A stretch of 51,774 nucleotides of DNA from CALMEC01 sp031372145 (GTDB lineage: Bacteria > Actinomycetota > Thermoleophilia > Miltoncostaeales > Miltoncostaeaceae). Numbering within the stretch: the first letter of the stretch is position 1; each line of letters starts with the position of its first letter. Shown piece by piece: positions 44,204 through 51,774 of the stretch. The stretch lies in assembly GCA_031372145.1 (NCBI GenBank), contig JANMKR010000089.1, forward strand, positions 1 through 51,774, written 5' to 3'. Made by a program: the position numbers and the translations under genes. A model generated the notes under the pieces. It saw only the letters and a list, made by a program, of their open reading frames with translations, searched no databases and was not told where the DNA came from.

Positions 44204-44388
44204 GTGGCCGTCGCGTGCGGTCAGGACGACGAGATCGGGTCCCTCAACGAGATCACGCCCACCGCGCTGCCTCGCGGCGTCGAGCGACTGGAGGCCGGTG
44301 CGGTGGTCACTCCGCTGGCGGCCGGGATTGCGCTCGCCATCGACGTTCCCACCGTTGGACCGACGTCGACGAACCGGCTCAAAATGGC
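44204..44388 (+). pseudogene. Remnant of a cyclase-family (kynurenine formamidase-like) gene
   Basis: Translation gives QDDEIGSLNEITP...LEAGAVVTPLAAGIALAIDVP, which matches the N-terminal portion of the cyclase/metal-dependent hydrolase family (PF04199), where G-x-DDE-x-G-x-LN-x-lTP is the opening motif. Only about 55-60 of the usual 250-300 residues are present, with no start region. The similarity stops where the 23-bp repeat hairpin begins at 44386. The rest of the stretch 44074-44437 contains nothing else I can support. This looks like a decayed gene end. Confidence 0.55.
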
Positions 44389-44420
44389 CAATTGGCACTC
44401 GCGGTGAGTGCCAATTGGCC
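44386..44420. repeat. Head-to-head pair of the 23-bp repeat family forming a hairpin
   Basis: Cores GGCCAATTGGCA (44386) and TGCCAATTGGCC (44409) start exactly 23 bp apart. GGCCAATTGGCACTC (44386-44400) and its exact reverse complement (44406-44420) form a 15-bp stem with five-base loop gcggt. It lies 18 bases beyond the end of the leftward ABC permease gene. It could also act as its terminator, although no T tract follows. Confidence 0.8.
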
Positions 44421-44437
44421 GTCGTGCGCGTGGAGGG

Positions 44438-46999
44438 TTACTGCTGGGCCAGGGCCTGCACGACCTGCACACGGCTCGCGCGGCGGGCCGGGCCGGTGGC
44501 GGCGATGACGGCGGCGATCACTGCGACCAGCGTGATCGCGATGAGCGAGCCGATCGGCAGTGACAGCGACACGTCGTAGTCCGACAGCGCGCGGGTGACG
44601 AGGGCAGCCAGTCCGACGCCGACCGGCAGCCCGACGGCGGCACCGATGAGGGCGACCACGACGCTCTCGTGGCGGACCATCCGTCGCAGCTGACGGCGCG
44701 AGGCGCCCAGTGCCCGGAGGGTGCCCAGCTCCCGCGTGCGCTCCATCACCGACAGCGCCAGCGTGTTGACCATGCCGAGCAGTGCGATCGCGACCGAGAG
44801 ACCGAGCAGCACGTAGAGCAGGTTGAGCAGCTGATCAATTCCGGATGCGCGGTCCGTGACCCAGGCGTCCTTGGTCAGCAGCTTGGCGTCCGGGTGATCG
44901 GCGAGCGCGGCGGTGATTGCGGCTGTGCCCGTCGCAGCGGAGCCGGCGACCTTCGCCAGTGTGATCGCGTCGGCCGGTCGATTGAAGCTTCCGTCGAATG
45001 TCGACTGGCTGATCACGACGGGACCCAGGATCGAGTCGAACCGTGACGGCTTGTACACGCCGGCAACGGTGAGCGCGACGGCCGTTCCATCGGGCGTCTG
45101 GACGCTCATGTGGCTTCCGATGGTGACGTTGGCGTCCTTGGCGAACGTGTCCGACACGACCGCTTGACCCGTGGTGAGCTTGGTGAGCGTCGATGTCGAA
45201 CCGGTGGCCCAGTTGACGTTGACGACACCGGTGATCGTGGCGGGATCGACACCACTGACGGTGACCTCGCCCGTGGACGCGGCCGCCTGCTCCTGGCGGA
45301 TGCTGGATGCAACGGTGACGCCCGGGGCGGCTGCGACGGCCGTGCCGACCTCGGTCGGGACCGTGGTGAAGCCGTCGCTCGACGAGACGACGTGGGTTGC
45401 GGAAACCTGCCCGGCGATCGCGTTGCGATCACTCTGGCGCAGGCCCTGCCCCAGGGATGCGACGCATGCGATGAGCGCGAGGCCAACCATCAGGGCGGCC
45501 GAGGTGGCTGCCGTCCGGCCGGGGTTGCGCATGGCGTTGTCGCGGCCGAGCTTGCCCGCCTCACCGAAGAAGCGCGCGCTGGGGGCACCGACGACACGGG
45601 TGATCGGGCCGATCAGTCGCGGCAACACGAGGCCGACGCCGATGAACATCACGACGAGCGCAGCGGCCAGCGCCAAGAACCGTGCCTTGGTGTCGATTCC
45701 GTCCATCAGGAGGGCGACACACGAGACGGCAAGTCCGGTTGCGACTGCAGCTGCTCCTGCGATCACCGTGTGCCGACGTGCCCCGCCGCTCGGCTGCGGC
45801 AGGCCTTCACGGACCGCTGCCGTTGGCGCGATACGCGTTGCGCGGATCGCCGGGACCAGGCTGGCGACGACGGTGACGAGCGTGCCGACTACGAGCGACC
45901 AGACGACGGTGCGGGTCGCGATGACCATGCTCGTCTGCGGCAGGTCGAGCCCGGTGGCGGCAAACAGTGCGTTGAGACCCTTGGCCAGGCCGATACCTGC
46001 GCCGAGCCCGATGATCGAGGCGACGAACCCCAGGATGGTGCCCTCGGCCACAACGGACCGGCGAATCTGCTTGCCGGACGCGCCGATGAGCCGCAGGGTC
46101 GCAAGTTCACGCGTGCGTTGCGCGACGGTGATCGAGAGTGTGTTGAAGATGACGAATGCGCCGACGAACAGCGCGATGCCCGCGAACGCCAGCAGGAACT
46201 GCTGGATGAAGCCCAAGCCCTTGTCGATGTCCTTGAGCTGTGCTTTCTGCTCCTGGTCACGCGTCAGGACCTGCGCGGTCGCCGGCAGGATCGGCGCAAT
46301 GTTCTTGATGAGCGCCTCCGGGCTGACACCGGGTTGCGCCGTCACGGCGATCTGGTCCAGGCGTCCGTTCAGCCCGACGACCCTCTGTGCGGTCGGCAGG
46401 TCGAACGCGGCGACGGTTGCGCCGCCGATGCTCGAGGAGTTGCCGATGGTCGCGGTACCGACGACGGTGAACGTCCCGGCGGTCGCCTGGCCGGCGATCC
46501 GGATACGCTGACCGAGCATGTACTTGAGATCCTTGGCGCTCGCGACGTCGAGGACGACCTCGTTCGCGCCGGAGGCCCAGCGGCCGGTTGACAGACGCAA
46601 CGGGCTGAACGCCGCGTCGGTCGGTGCGAACCCGAGTGCGAGTGAGGGGTTGCCGTTGGTGTCGACGAGCTTGCCGTTGTGGTCGGTCAGCCGCGCTCCG
46701 TAGTCGGACGAGATTCCGCCGCCCGCGGTCTTGACGCCGAGGGTCGTGCGGACCCGCTGCAGGAGTGCTTGGGGAATGGTGGCGTCCCCGTTTTGCGAGT
46801 TCTCGACGATCGGCTTGCCCGACACGATGGCGTCGCTGCCTTCGGTGGCGGTCTTGTAGATGCCGCTGAACGCGGCGTGGATGGTGTCGGTCAGGACGAA
46901 GCTTCCCGCGATCATCGCGACGCCCAGGACGACGGCGAATGCCACCATCGCGGAGCGAAGCTTGCGGGTCGCGAGGCCGCGGAGTGCGATCGACATCAT
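44438..46999 (-). CDS. FtsX-family ABC transporter permease (MacB/LolC-like)
   Basis: An 853-residue membrane protein. The N-terminal membrane helix (MVAFAVVLGVAMIAGSFVL) is followed by a large extracytoplasmic domain (about 45-255), three helices in the first FtsX domain (about 260-390), two more helices and an extracytoplasmic domain (about 420-715), and the second FtsX domain (about 720-845). This is the usual actinobacterial two-FtsX permease acting in mechanotransmission, drug/peptide or lipid export. ATG 46999 overlaps the ATPase stop (ATGA). It is divergent from a NarL-type two-component system that probably controls it. Confidence 0.92.
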   Translation of the reverse strand: MMSIALRGLATRKLRSAMVAFAVVLGVAMIAGSFVLTDTIHAAFSGIYKTATEGSDAIVSGKPIVENSQNGDATIPQALLQRVRTTLGVKTAGGGISSDYGARLTDHNGKLVDTNGNPSLALGFAPTDAAFSPLRLSTGRWASGANEVVLDVASAKDLKYMLGQRIRIAGQATAGTFTVVGTATIGNSSSIGGATVAAFDLPTAQRVVGLNGRLDQIAVTAQPGVSPEALIKNIAPILPATAQVLTRDQEQKAQLKDIDKGLGFIQQFLLAFAGIALFVGAFVIFNTLSITVAQRTRELATLRLIGASGKQIRRSVVAEGTILGFVASIIGLGAGIGLAKGLNALFAATGLDLPQTSMVIATRTVVWSLVVGTLVTVVASLVPAIRATRIAPTAAVREGLPQPSGGARRHTVIAGAAAVATGLAVSCVALLMDGIDTKARFLALAAALVVMFIGVGLVLPRLIGPITRVVGAPSARFFGEAGKLGRDNAMRNPGRTAATSAALMVGLALIACVASLGQGLRQSDRNAIAGQVSATHVVSSSDGFTTVPTEVGTAVAAAPGVTVASSIRQEQAAASTGEVTVSGVDPATITGVVNVNWATGSTSTLTKLTTGQAVVSDTFAKDANVTIGSHMSVQTPDGTAVALTVAGVYKPSRFDSILGPVVISQSTFDGSFNRPADAITLAKVAGSAATGTAAITAALADHPDAKLLTKDAWVTDRASGIDQLLNLLYVLLGLSVAIALLGMVNTLALSVMERTRELGTLRALGASRRQLRRMVRHESVVVALIGAAVGLPVGVGLAALVTRALSDYDVSLSLPIGSLIAITLVAVIAAVIAATGPARRASRVQVVQALAQQ

Positions 47000-47775
47000 C
47001 GGCCCGTCACCTCCGCCAGGGTCGCGATGACGCTGTCGCGGCTCGGGCTGTTGAGTGTGGTCACGATCTGGCCGTCGGCCAGAAACAGGACGCGGTCGGC
47101 GATGGCGGCGGCACGCGGATCGTGGGTCACCATGACCGTTGTCTGGCGATCGCGCTCGACGGCCTCGCGAATGAGCTCGAGGACCTGGGTGCCGGAGTGC
47201 GTGTCCAGGTTGCCGGTCGGCTCGTCCGCGAACAGCACGGTCGGCCGGCCGACGAGCGCCCGGGCGATGGCGACGCGCTGCTGCTGGCCGCCGGAGAGCT
47301 CGGACGGACGGTGACCCAAACGGTCGCCGAGTCCGACGCGCTCGACAAGGCTGTCGAACCAGACGGTGTCAACCTTTCGTCCCGCGATGCGTGCGGGAAG
47401 CAGGATGTTCTCGTTCGCGCTCAGCATCGGCAGCAGGTTGAACGACTGGAAGATGAAGCCCACGTGCCGGCGCCGGATTTCGGTCAGGCGGTCGTCGTTG
47501 AGGGTGCTGATTTCGTCGTCGCCGATCCACGCCTGCCCGCTGGTGGGCCGGTCAAGGCCGGCCAGGATGTGCATCAGCGTGGATTTGCCCGAGCCGGACG
47601 GGCCCATGACTGCGACGAGCTCGCCGTGATCGATGGTCAACGAGACGCCGTCGAGTGCATGGACGGCGACGTCACCGGTGCCGTAGGTCTTGATGAGGTC
47701 GCGGCCGGCCAGCACCGCGCCGTGCACCTGGGTGGGAAGCGACGCCTCGTCCCTCGTGAGTGTTGCGGAGCTCAT
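46996..47775 (-). CDS. ABC transporter ATP-binding protein (MacB/LolD-like)
   Basis: A 259-residue ATPase that pairs with the FtsX permease. Walker A is MGPSGSGKST, the signature LSGGQQQRVAIARAL, Walker B VLFADEPTGNLD, Q-loop FIFQSFNLLP and H-loop VMVTHD. ATG 47775 has GAAAGGA seven bases upstream; about 25 residues precede the ABC core (LIKTYGTGDVAVHALDGVSL). It is the first gene of the exporter operon. Confidence 0.94.
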   Translation of the reverse strand: MSSATLTRDEASLPTQVHGAVLAGRDLIKTYGTGDVAVHALDGVSLTIDHGELVAVMGPSGSGKSTLMHILAGLDRPTSGQAWIGDDEISTLNDDRLTEIRRRHVGFIFQSFNLLPMLSANENILLPARIAGRKVDTVWFDSLVERVGLGDRLGHRPSELSGGQQQRVAIARALVGRPTVLFADEPTGNLDTHSGTQVLELIREAVERDRQTTVMVTHDPRAAAIADRVLFLADGQIVTTLNSPSRDSVIATLAEVTGR

Positions 47776-47865
47776 GCGGTGTTCCTTTCGAGAGGTTGCG
47801 AACTGCATGGGTCGAAGGTACGAGCCGCCCCGTGGTGGGGCGTCGGCCGTTGCACTGATTGCACG

Positions 47866-47900
47866 GTCATCCGTGCGGATGACATTCCGGGCGTGCGGAT
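47866..47900. promoter_or_regulatory. Inverted and direct repeats between the exporter and the two-component genes
   Basis: GTCATCC-gtgc-GGATGAC at 47866-47883 is a perfect 7-bp inverted repeat. CGTGCGGAT occurs at 47872 and again at 47892, a direct repeat 20 bp apart (about two helical turns). CGCCCC-gtggt-GGGGCG lies further left near 47827-47843. The region is 175 bases between divergent starts, so these are candidate sites for the NarL-type regulator. Confidence 0.45.
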
Positions 47901-47950
47901 CGTCCTGACGGCCGATTGGGTCGCGCCGGACGAGCGACTACCCTTGTTTC

Positions 47951-49132
47951 ATGCGCAACCGACTCCCACAGTTCGTCACACGCTGGTGGTCTGTCGGGCT
48001 GGCGACCCTCCTGGCCGTTCTCGTGTTGCTCGAGATCGTGGGCGGCGATCGCCGTGGTGCGGGCGTGGCGTTCGTCCTTGCGGCGATCGCGATGCTCGCC
48101 GCCGCGCGCTGGTATCCGCTCCAGGCGGCGTTCGCGGCGCTCGGGAGCTTTCTCGTGGGCGCCGTCGTCGCGCCGGGATCGCTGTTCCACGTCAGTACCG
48201 GCGGCGCCGTCGCCTTGGTGGCGTGCTGTGTCTTCGGCTCACTCACCGAGCAGCGCGACCGGCTGATCGGTCTGGCGGGCGCGCTCGGTGTCCTGGTCGT
48301 CGTTGTCCTGCGTACGCCGGGCGACGTGATCAGGTCTGAGCAGGATTCGCGGGTGAGCGTGCTGATCTCCAACACGATCCTCTTCACGATCGGGTGGGGT
48401 GCCACATGGGTGGTGGCGAGCCGCACCCGGACCGCCCGCGAACTCCGCCTTCAAACGGCACGTTTGGAAGGGGAGCGGGATGCCGCGGCGCGCGAGGCGG
48501 TCGCAGAGGAACGGGCCCGAATCGCACGGGAGCTCCACGATGTGGTTGCGCACAGCGTCAGCGTGATGACCGTGCAGGCGGGCGGGGTGCGCCGGCTCTT
48601 GGCGCCTGATCAGACGCGCGAGCGGGACGCGCTGGCCGCGATCGAGGAGACCGGTCGCCGGGCGCTTACCGAGATGCGCCGCATGGTCAGCGTGATGCGC
48701 AGCGATGGCGAGTCGGCGGCGCTGGAGCCCCAGCCTGGGATCGCGACGCTCACACGACTCGTGGATGAGATCCGCGAAGCGGGCCTGGCGGTGACCCTCA
48801 ACCTGGAGGGTGAGACGACTCAACTTCCGCCGGGGGTGGACCTGAGCATCTACCGGATCGTGCAGGAAGCGCTCACCAACGTGTTGAAGCACGCCGGCCC
48901 GGCGCACGCAAGGGTCGACGTCCGGGTCCGCGACAGCGGCGTCGAGCTGGTGGTCGAGGACGACGGCGCCGGCCTGAGCCGCGCCAACGGCGGCGGCCAC
49001 GGGCTGATCGGGATGCGCGAGCGGGTTGCGGTCTACGGTGGGGATCTCGAGACCGGCCCGCGCGAGGGCGGCGGGTTTCGCATCCATGCGCGGCTGCCGG
49101 TCGACTCCATCAATCCTGCGGTCGGGTCGTGA
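47951..49132 (+). CDS. NarL-type sensor histidine kinase
   Basis: A 393-residue kinase. About five N-terminal hydrophobic segments (residues 15-160) form the sensor, a coiled coil (RTARELRLQTARLEGERDAAARE) follows, then HisKA_3 with H196 in ARELHDVVAHSVSVM, and HATPase_c with IVQEALTNVLKHA and VEDDGAGL and HGLIGMRERV. There is no extracellular ligand domain, as in kinases that sense envelope damage or antibiotics by way of an ABC exporter. The stop overlaps the regulator start (GTGA). Confidence 0.93.
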   Translation: MRNRLPQFVTRWWSVGLATLLAVLVLLEIVGGDRRGAGVAFVLAAIAMLAAARWYPLQAAFAALGSFLVGAVVAPGSLFHVSTGGAVALVACCVFGSLTEQRDRLIGLAGALGVLVVVVLRTPGDVIRSEQDSRVSVLISNTILFTIGWGATWVVASRTRTARELRLQTARLEGERDAAAREAVAEERARIARELHDVVAHSVSVMTVQAGGVRRLLAPDQTRERDALAAIEETGRRALTEMRRMVSVMRSDGESAALEPQPGIATLTRLVDEIREAGLAVTLNLEGETTQLPPGVDLSIYRIVQEALTNVLKHAGPAHARVDVRVRDSGVELVVEDDGAGLSRANGGGHGLIGMRERVAVYGGDLETGPREGGGFRIHARLPVDSINPAVGS

Positions 49133-49794
49133 GCATCAGCGTCGTGATCGCCGACGATCAGGCACTCGTGCGTGCGGGGTTTCACATGATTCTGGACGCC
49201 GAGCCCGGCATCGATGTGGTGGGCCAGGCCACCGATGGCGTCGAGGCTGTGGCGATGGTCCGCAAGGTCAGGCCGGATGTCGCCCTGATGGACATCCGGA
49301 TGCCGAACATGGATGGACTTGCCGCCACCCGCGAGATCCTCGCTGACCCCGACAGTCCGACCAGGGTGATCGTGTTGACCACGTTCGATCTGGACGACTA
49401 CATCTACGAGGCACTGCGGGTGGGGGCGAGCGGCTTCTTGCTCAAGGACACCCCGCCCGAGCAGTTGGTCGACGCGATCCGGATCGTGGCCGGTGGCGAG
49501 GCCCTGCTGTCACCGTCGGTCACGAGTCGCGTGATCGCAGAGTTTGCGGGACGCCCGGACTCCCGACCGGCGCCGCCGCCTGGCTACGCGGACCTGACTG
49601 AACGTGAGCGCGAAGTGCTCGAACTCATGGCCCGGGGCATGTCCAACGCCGAGATCGCAGCGCATCTGGTGGTGAGCGAGACGACCATCAAGACCCACGT
49701 CGCACGCGTGCTCGGCAAATTGCACTTGCGTGACCGGGTGCAGGCGGTTGTCCTGGCATATGAGTCGGGTCTGGTGCAACCAGGCGCAGGGTAA
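49129..49794 (+). CDS. NarL/FixJ-family response regulator
   Basis: A 221-residue regulator. The receiver has VVIADDQALVR, phospho-acceptor D55 in ALMDIRMPNMDG, VLTTFD and KDTPPEQL. The LuxR-type helix-turn-helix is LTEREREVLELMARGMSNAEIAAHLVVSETTIKTHV. It is coupled to the kinase by a four-base overlap. It probably acts on the divergent exporter operon and itself. Confidence 0.95.
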   Translation: MSISVVIADDQALVRAGFHMILDAEPGIDVVGQATDGVEAVAMVRKVRPDVALMDIRMPNMDGLAATREILADPDSPTRVIVLTTFDLDDYIYEALRVGASGFLLKDTPPEQLVDAIRIVAGGEALLSPSVTSRVIAEFAGRPDSRPAPPPGYADLTEREREVLELMARGMSNAEIAAHLVVSETTIKTHVARVLGKLHLRDRVQAVVLAYESGLVQPGAG

Positions 49795-49843
49795 GCTCCG
49801 GAGGACCTGCCGCTGGGTGCGGCGGCGATCTGGGGAGATGCCC

Positions 49844-51445
49844 ATGACCCATCCGGTACACCTGACGCCGTTGACGCCGCTTGCGTTCATGGAGCGCGCG
49901 GCCGACGTGTTCGCCGACCAGGTCGCGATCGTCCACGGTGCGCGTCGCGTGACCTACCGGCAGCTTGCCGCCCACGCGACCCGGCTGGCGTATGCCCTGC
50001 GCGCATCAGGGGTTCAACCGGGCGATCGCGTGGCCTACCTGGCGCCGAACGTCCCGGAGCTCCTCGTCGCGCACTTCGGGGTGCCACTCGCAGGGGCGGT
50101 GTTGGTGGCGATCAACACGCGTCTTGCACCGGACGAGGTCGCCACGATCCTGGACCATTCCGGAGCGCGTCTCCTTGTGGTGGACACCGAGCTTGCGGGC
50201 ACGGTCGCCCCGATTCGCGATCGGCGTGCGGATCTTGGCGAGGTCGTCTTGCTGGACGATCTTGGAGTGTCGGCGCCGATGGACGGCACGCGTTACGCGG
50301 ATCTGTTGGCGCGGGGCACCGACGATCCGCTGCCGTGGGCCGTTCCGGACGAGGACGCGACCATCTCGATCAACTACACCTCGGGGACGACCGGTCAGCC
50401 CAAGGGTGTGATGTTCACGCACCGCGGCGCGTACCTCAACGCACTCGGCGAGAACGTCACCGCCGGACACGATCACGAAACGGTCTACCTGTGGACGCTG
50501 CCGATGTTCCACTGCAACGGTTGGTGCCATCCGTGGGCGATCACGGCGGTCGGCGGCAGGCACGTGACGATCCGGGCGTTTCGTCCCGGTGAATCGTGGC
50601 GTCTCATACGCGAGGAGGGTGTGACGCACTTGTGTGGTGCCCCGCCCGTTTTGAGCGGTCTGGTCAACGCGCCGGAGGCCGCGCCGCTCGATCGGCCGCT
50701 TTGTGTGATGACCGCAGCGGCGCCGCCCAACCCGACTGTGCTGGAGCGCATCGAGGCGCTCGGCGCACGCGTCATCCACGTGTACGGGCTGACCGAGACG
50801 TACGGGCCGTACACCGTGTGTCAGCCGCAACGCACGTGGAGCGGGCTGTCGGCGGTCGATCGCACCGAACTGCTCTCGCGACAGGGCGTGGCGATGGTGA
50901 TGGCCGATCCCATCCGGGTTGTGGACGACGACATGCGGGATGTCCCGCGCGACGGCGTCACGCAAGGCGAAGTCGTCATGCGTGGCAACAATGTGATGAA
51001 GGGCTACTTCCGCGATCCCGAGACCACGGCCACGGCGTTTCGGGGCGGATGGTTCCACTCCGGTGACATCGGCGTGTCGCACCCGGACGGGTACATCGAG
51101 CTGCGTGATCGTGCCAAGGACATCGTCATCTCGGGTGGCGAGAACATCTCGACCATCGAGGTCGAGCAAGCGATCCTGCGCCACCCCGCCATGCTCGAGG
51201 CGGCCGTCGTGGGTGTGCCGGATGAGCGGTGGGGCGAGCGGCCCAAGGCGTTCGTCGTATGTCGCGACGGTGCCGTGGTGAGCGCAGATGAGCTGCACGT
51301 GCATGTCCGGGGACTGCTGGCCGGCTACAAATGCCCGGACACCTTCGCGATCGTCGACGAGCTTCCCAAGACCTCGACCGGCAAGGTCCAAAAATACGTG
51401 CTGCGCGAACGCGAATGGGCCGGCCGGGATCGTCGCGTCAACTGA
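49844..51445 (+). CDS. AMP-dependent acyl-CoA synthetase
   Basis: A 533-residue ANL-superfamily acid-CoA ligase. The phosphate-binding loop is NYTSGTTGQPKGVMFTH, A5 is VYGLTETYGP, the hinge is YIELRDRAKDIVISGGENISTIEVE and the catalytic lysine context is PKTSTGKVQKYVLR. LPMFHCNGWCHPW is typical of medium/long-chain and plant-type 'acyl-activating enzyme' relatives. ATG 49844 was chosen because GGGGAG lies seven bases upstream. It stands alone after the two-component genes; substrate unknown. Confidence 0.9.
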   Translation: MTHPVHLTPLTPLAFMERAADVFADQVAIVHGARRVTYRQLAAHATRLAYALRASGVQPGDRVAYLAPNVPELLVAHFGVPLAGAVLVAINTRLAPDEVATILDHSGARLLVVDTELAGTVAPIRDRRADLGEVVLLDDLGVSAPMDGTRYADLLARGTDDPLPWAVPDEDATISINYTSGTTGQPKGVMFTHRGAYLNALGENVTAGHDHETVYLWTLPMFHCNGWCHPWAITAVGGRHVTIRAFRPGESWRLIREEGVTHLCGAPPVLSGLVNAPEAAPLDRPLCVMTAAAPPNPTVLERIEALGARVIHVYGLTETYGPYTVCQPQRTWSGLSAVDRTELLSRQGVAMVMADPIRVVDDDMRDVPRDGVTQGEVVMRGNNVMKGYFRDPETTATAFRGGWFHSGDIGVSHPDGYIELRDRAKDIVISGGENISTIEVEQAILRHPAMLEAAVVGVPDERWGERPKAFVVCRDGAVVSADELHVHVRGLLAGYKCPDTFAIVDELPKTSTGKVQKYVLREREWAGRDRRVN

Positions 51446-51533
51446 CCCCACGCGGCGCGCGAGGGCTTCGGCCGTGCAAAACGTGCCCGGCACCACCGGT
51501 CATCGCAAACGGGCCCCGTGCCGGCGAATGGAC

Positions 51534-51568
51534 AGCCAATTGGCCGTTGCTGCAATTGCCAATTGGCC
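51534..51568. repeat. Two-unit direct array of the 23-bp repeat family
   Basis: Cores AGCCAATTGGCC (51534) and TGCCAATTGGCC (51557) are 23 bp apart, with a linker that begins GTTG as in the array at 8444. A weaker third GTGGCC at 51584 is two bases out of phase. Confidence 0.75.
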
Positions 51569-51657
51569 ACGGAGGCGACACACGTGGCCGATCTTCGTTG
51601 ATTGAAGTCCTAAAGAGTTCATTTTGCAGGCAGAAACGAGATGGTCGTCCGCCAGGT

Positions 51658-51715
51658 TGTCACTTGGCCGTCGCGACGACGGCCAAGTGGCCAATGGTGT
51701 GGCGGCCAAGTGGCC
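51658..51715. repeat. Mixed-orientation cluster of the 23-bp repeat family with hairpin
   Basis: Core TGTCACTTGGCC (51658) in forward orientation is followed at exact 23-bp steps by two reversed cores GGCCAAGTGGCC (51681, 51704). CACTTGGCCGTCG (51661-51673) and its reverse complement (51677-51689) make a 13-bp stem around cga. The reversed cores share the linker pattern AAT-G/C-GTGTGGC. Confidence 0.85.
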
Positions 51716-51774
51716 AATCGTGTGGCGGCAGGTTGCGATCCTGACGTGCGCCGCTGAGGCCGGTCGATCGAGCA

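Larger units (their letters stand above)
51446..51774. other. Terminal intergenic region, repeat-rich
   Basis: No gene is supported up to the window end. CCGGCAC (51487-51493) and GTGCCGG (51518-51524) could pair over a 24-base loop, a weak candidate terminator of the synthetase gene. Two clusters of the 23-bp repeat family follow, separated by an AT-richer stretch (51595-51640). A gene may begin beyond the end. Confidence 0.5.

Noticed and set aside
45110..46591. 493-residue open frame on the plus strand within the ABC permease region
   Set aside because: Shadow of the permease; Asp/Arg/Gly-rich, with no domain.
51580..51592. Third in-phase unit of the 51534 repeat cluster
   Set aside because: GTGGCC there is two bases off the 23-bp phase and the first half of the core is missing.

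Overview
The window is a high-GC (clearly above 60% G+C) stretch of bacterial chromosome with dense, mostly operonic genes. No rRNA, tRNA or CRISPR array was seen. The gene content points to Actinomycetota: a WecA-type phosphoglycosyltransferase a few genes upstream of a complete atpIBEFHAGDC operon, a PimA/PimB-like GT4 glycosyltransferase, and actinobacterial-style paired kinases and ABC exporters. A subtilase ending in W-x-A-R-G repeats makes a deep-branching class such as Thermoleophilia or Acidimicrobiia plausible. The class assignment is inference.

Layout. 1-3055: the 3' end of glyA, then upp, a short-chain dehydrogenase and wecA. 3301-6192: a large GAF-GGDEF-GAF-EAL cyclic-di-GMP protein. 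6287-10565: a beta-propeller lipoprotein, a seven-unit 23-bp tandem repeat, a nitroreductase and a GT4 glycosyltransferase with altered signature residues. 10898-18300: a two-gene 2-hydroxyacyl-CoA dehydratase/activase-like module, a small unknown protein and an AMP-forming acyl-CoA synthetase. 18311-22295: a response regulator divergent from a secreted subtilase and a histidine kinase. 22384-25205: a siroheme nitrite/sulfite reductase with a C-terminal extension and a translationally coupled unknown protein. 25316-32616: ATP synthase operon with a promoter candidate. 32648-36768: a zinc-finger protein, an Ada-AlkA fusion with an O6-methylguanine methyltransferase, and a secreted propeller. 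36842-44073: an LLM oxidoreductase, a nucleotidyltransferase toxin-like pair, a bacterial lysyl oxidase, a frameshifted cytochrome P460, a cation/proton antiporter, 6-phosphogluconolactonase, a RibD-C/DHFR-like reductase and an unknown protein. 44204-49794: a cyclase pseudogene remnant, an FtsX-type ABC exporter and a divergent NarL-type two-component system. 49844-51445: a second acyl-CoA synthetase. The window ends in another repeat-rich intergenic stretch.

The most unusual signal is a dispersed intergenic repeat family. It has a 12-bp core (GGCC-A-N-N-T-GGCC type) followed by an 11-bp linker, giving an exact 23-bp period. It appears at four places (8444-8604, 33396-33430, 44386-44420, 51534-51715) and only outside genes, as direct arrays and as head-to-head hairpins resembling REP/REPIN elements. 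The second notable point is the activase-like protein at 12694-16164. It carries two tandem BadF/HgdC domains, each with a cysteine pair spaced 39 residues apart, so a single chain could hold the [4Fe-4S] cluster that normally bridges a homodimer. I recognise both gene families but know of no assigned role for this arrangement.
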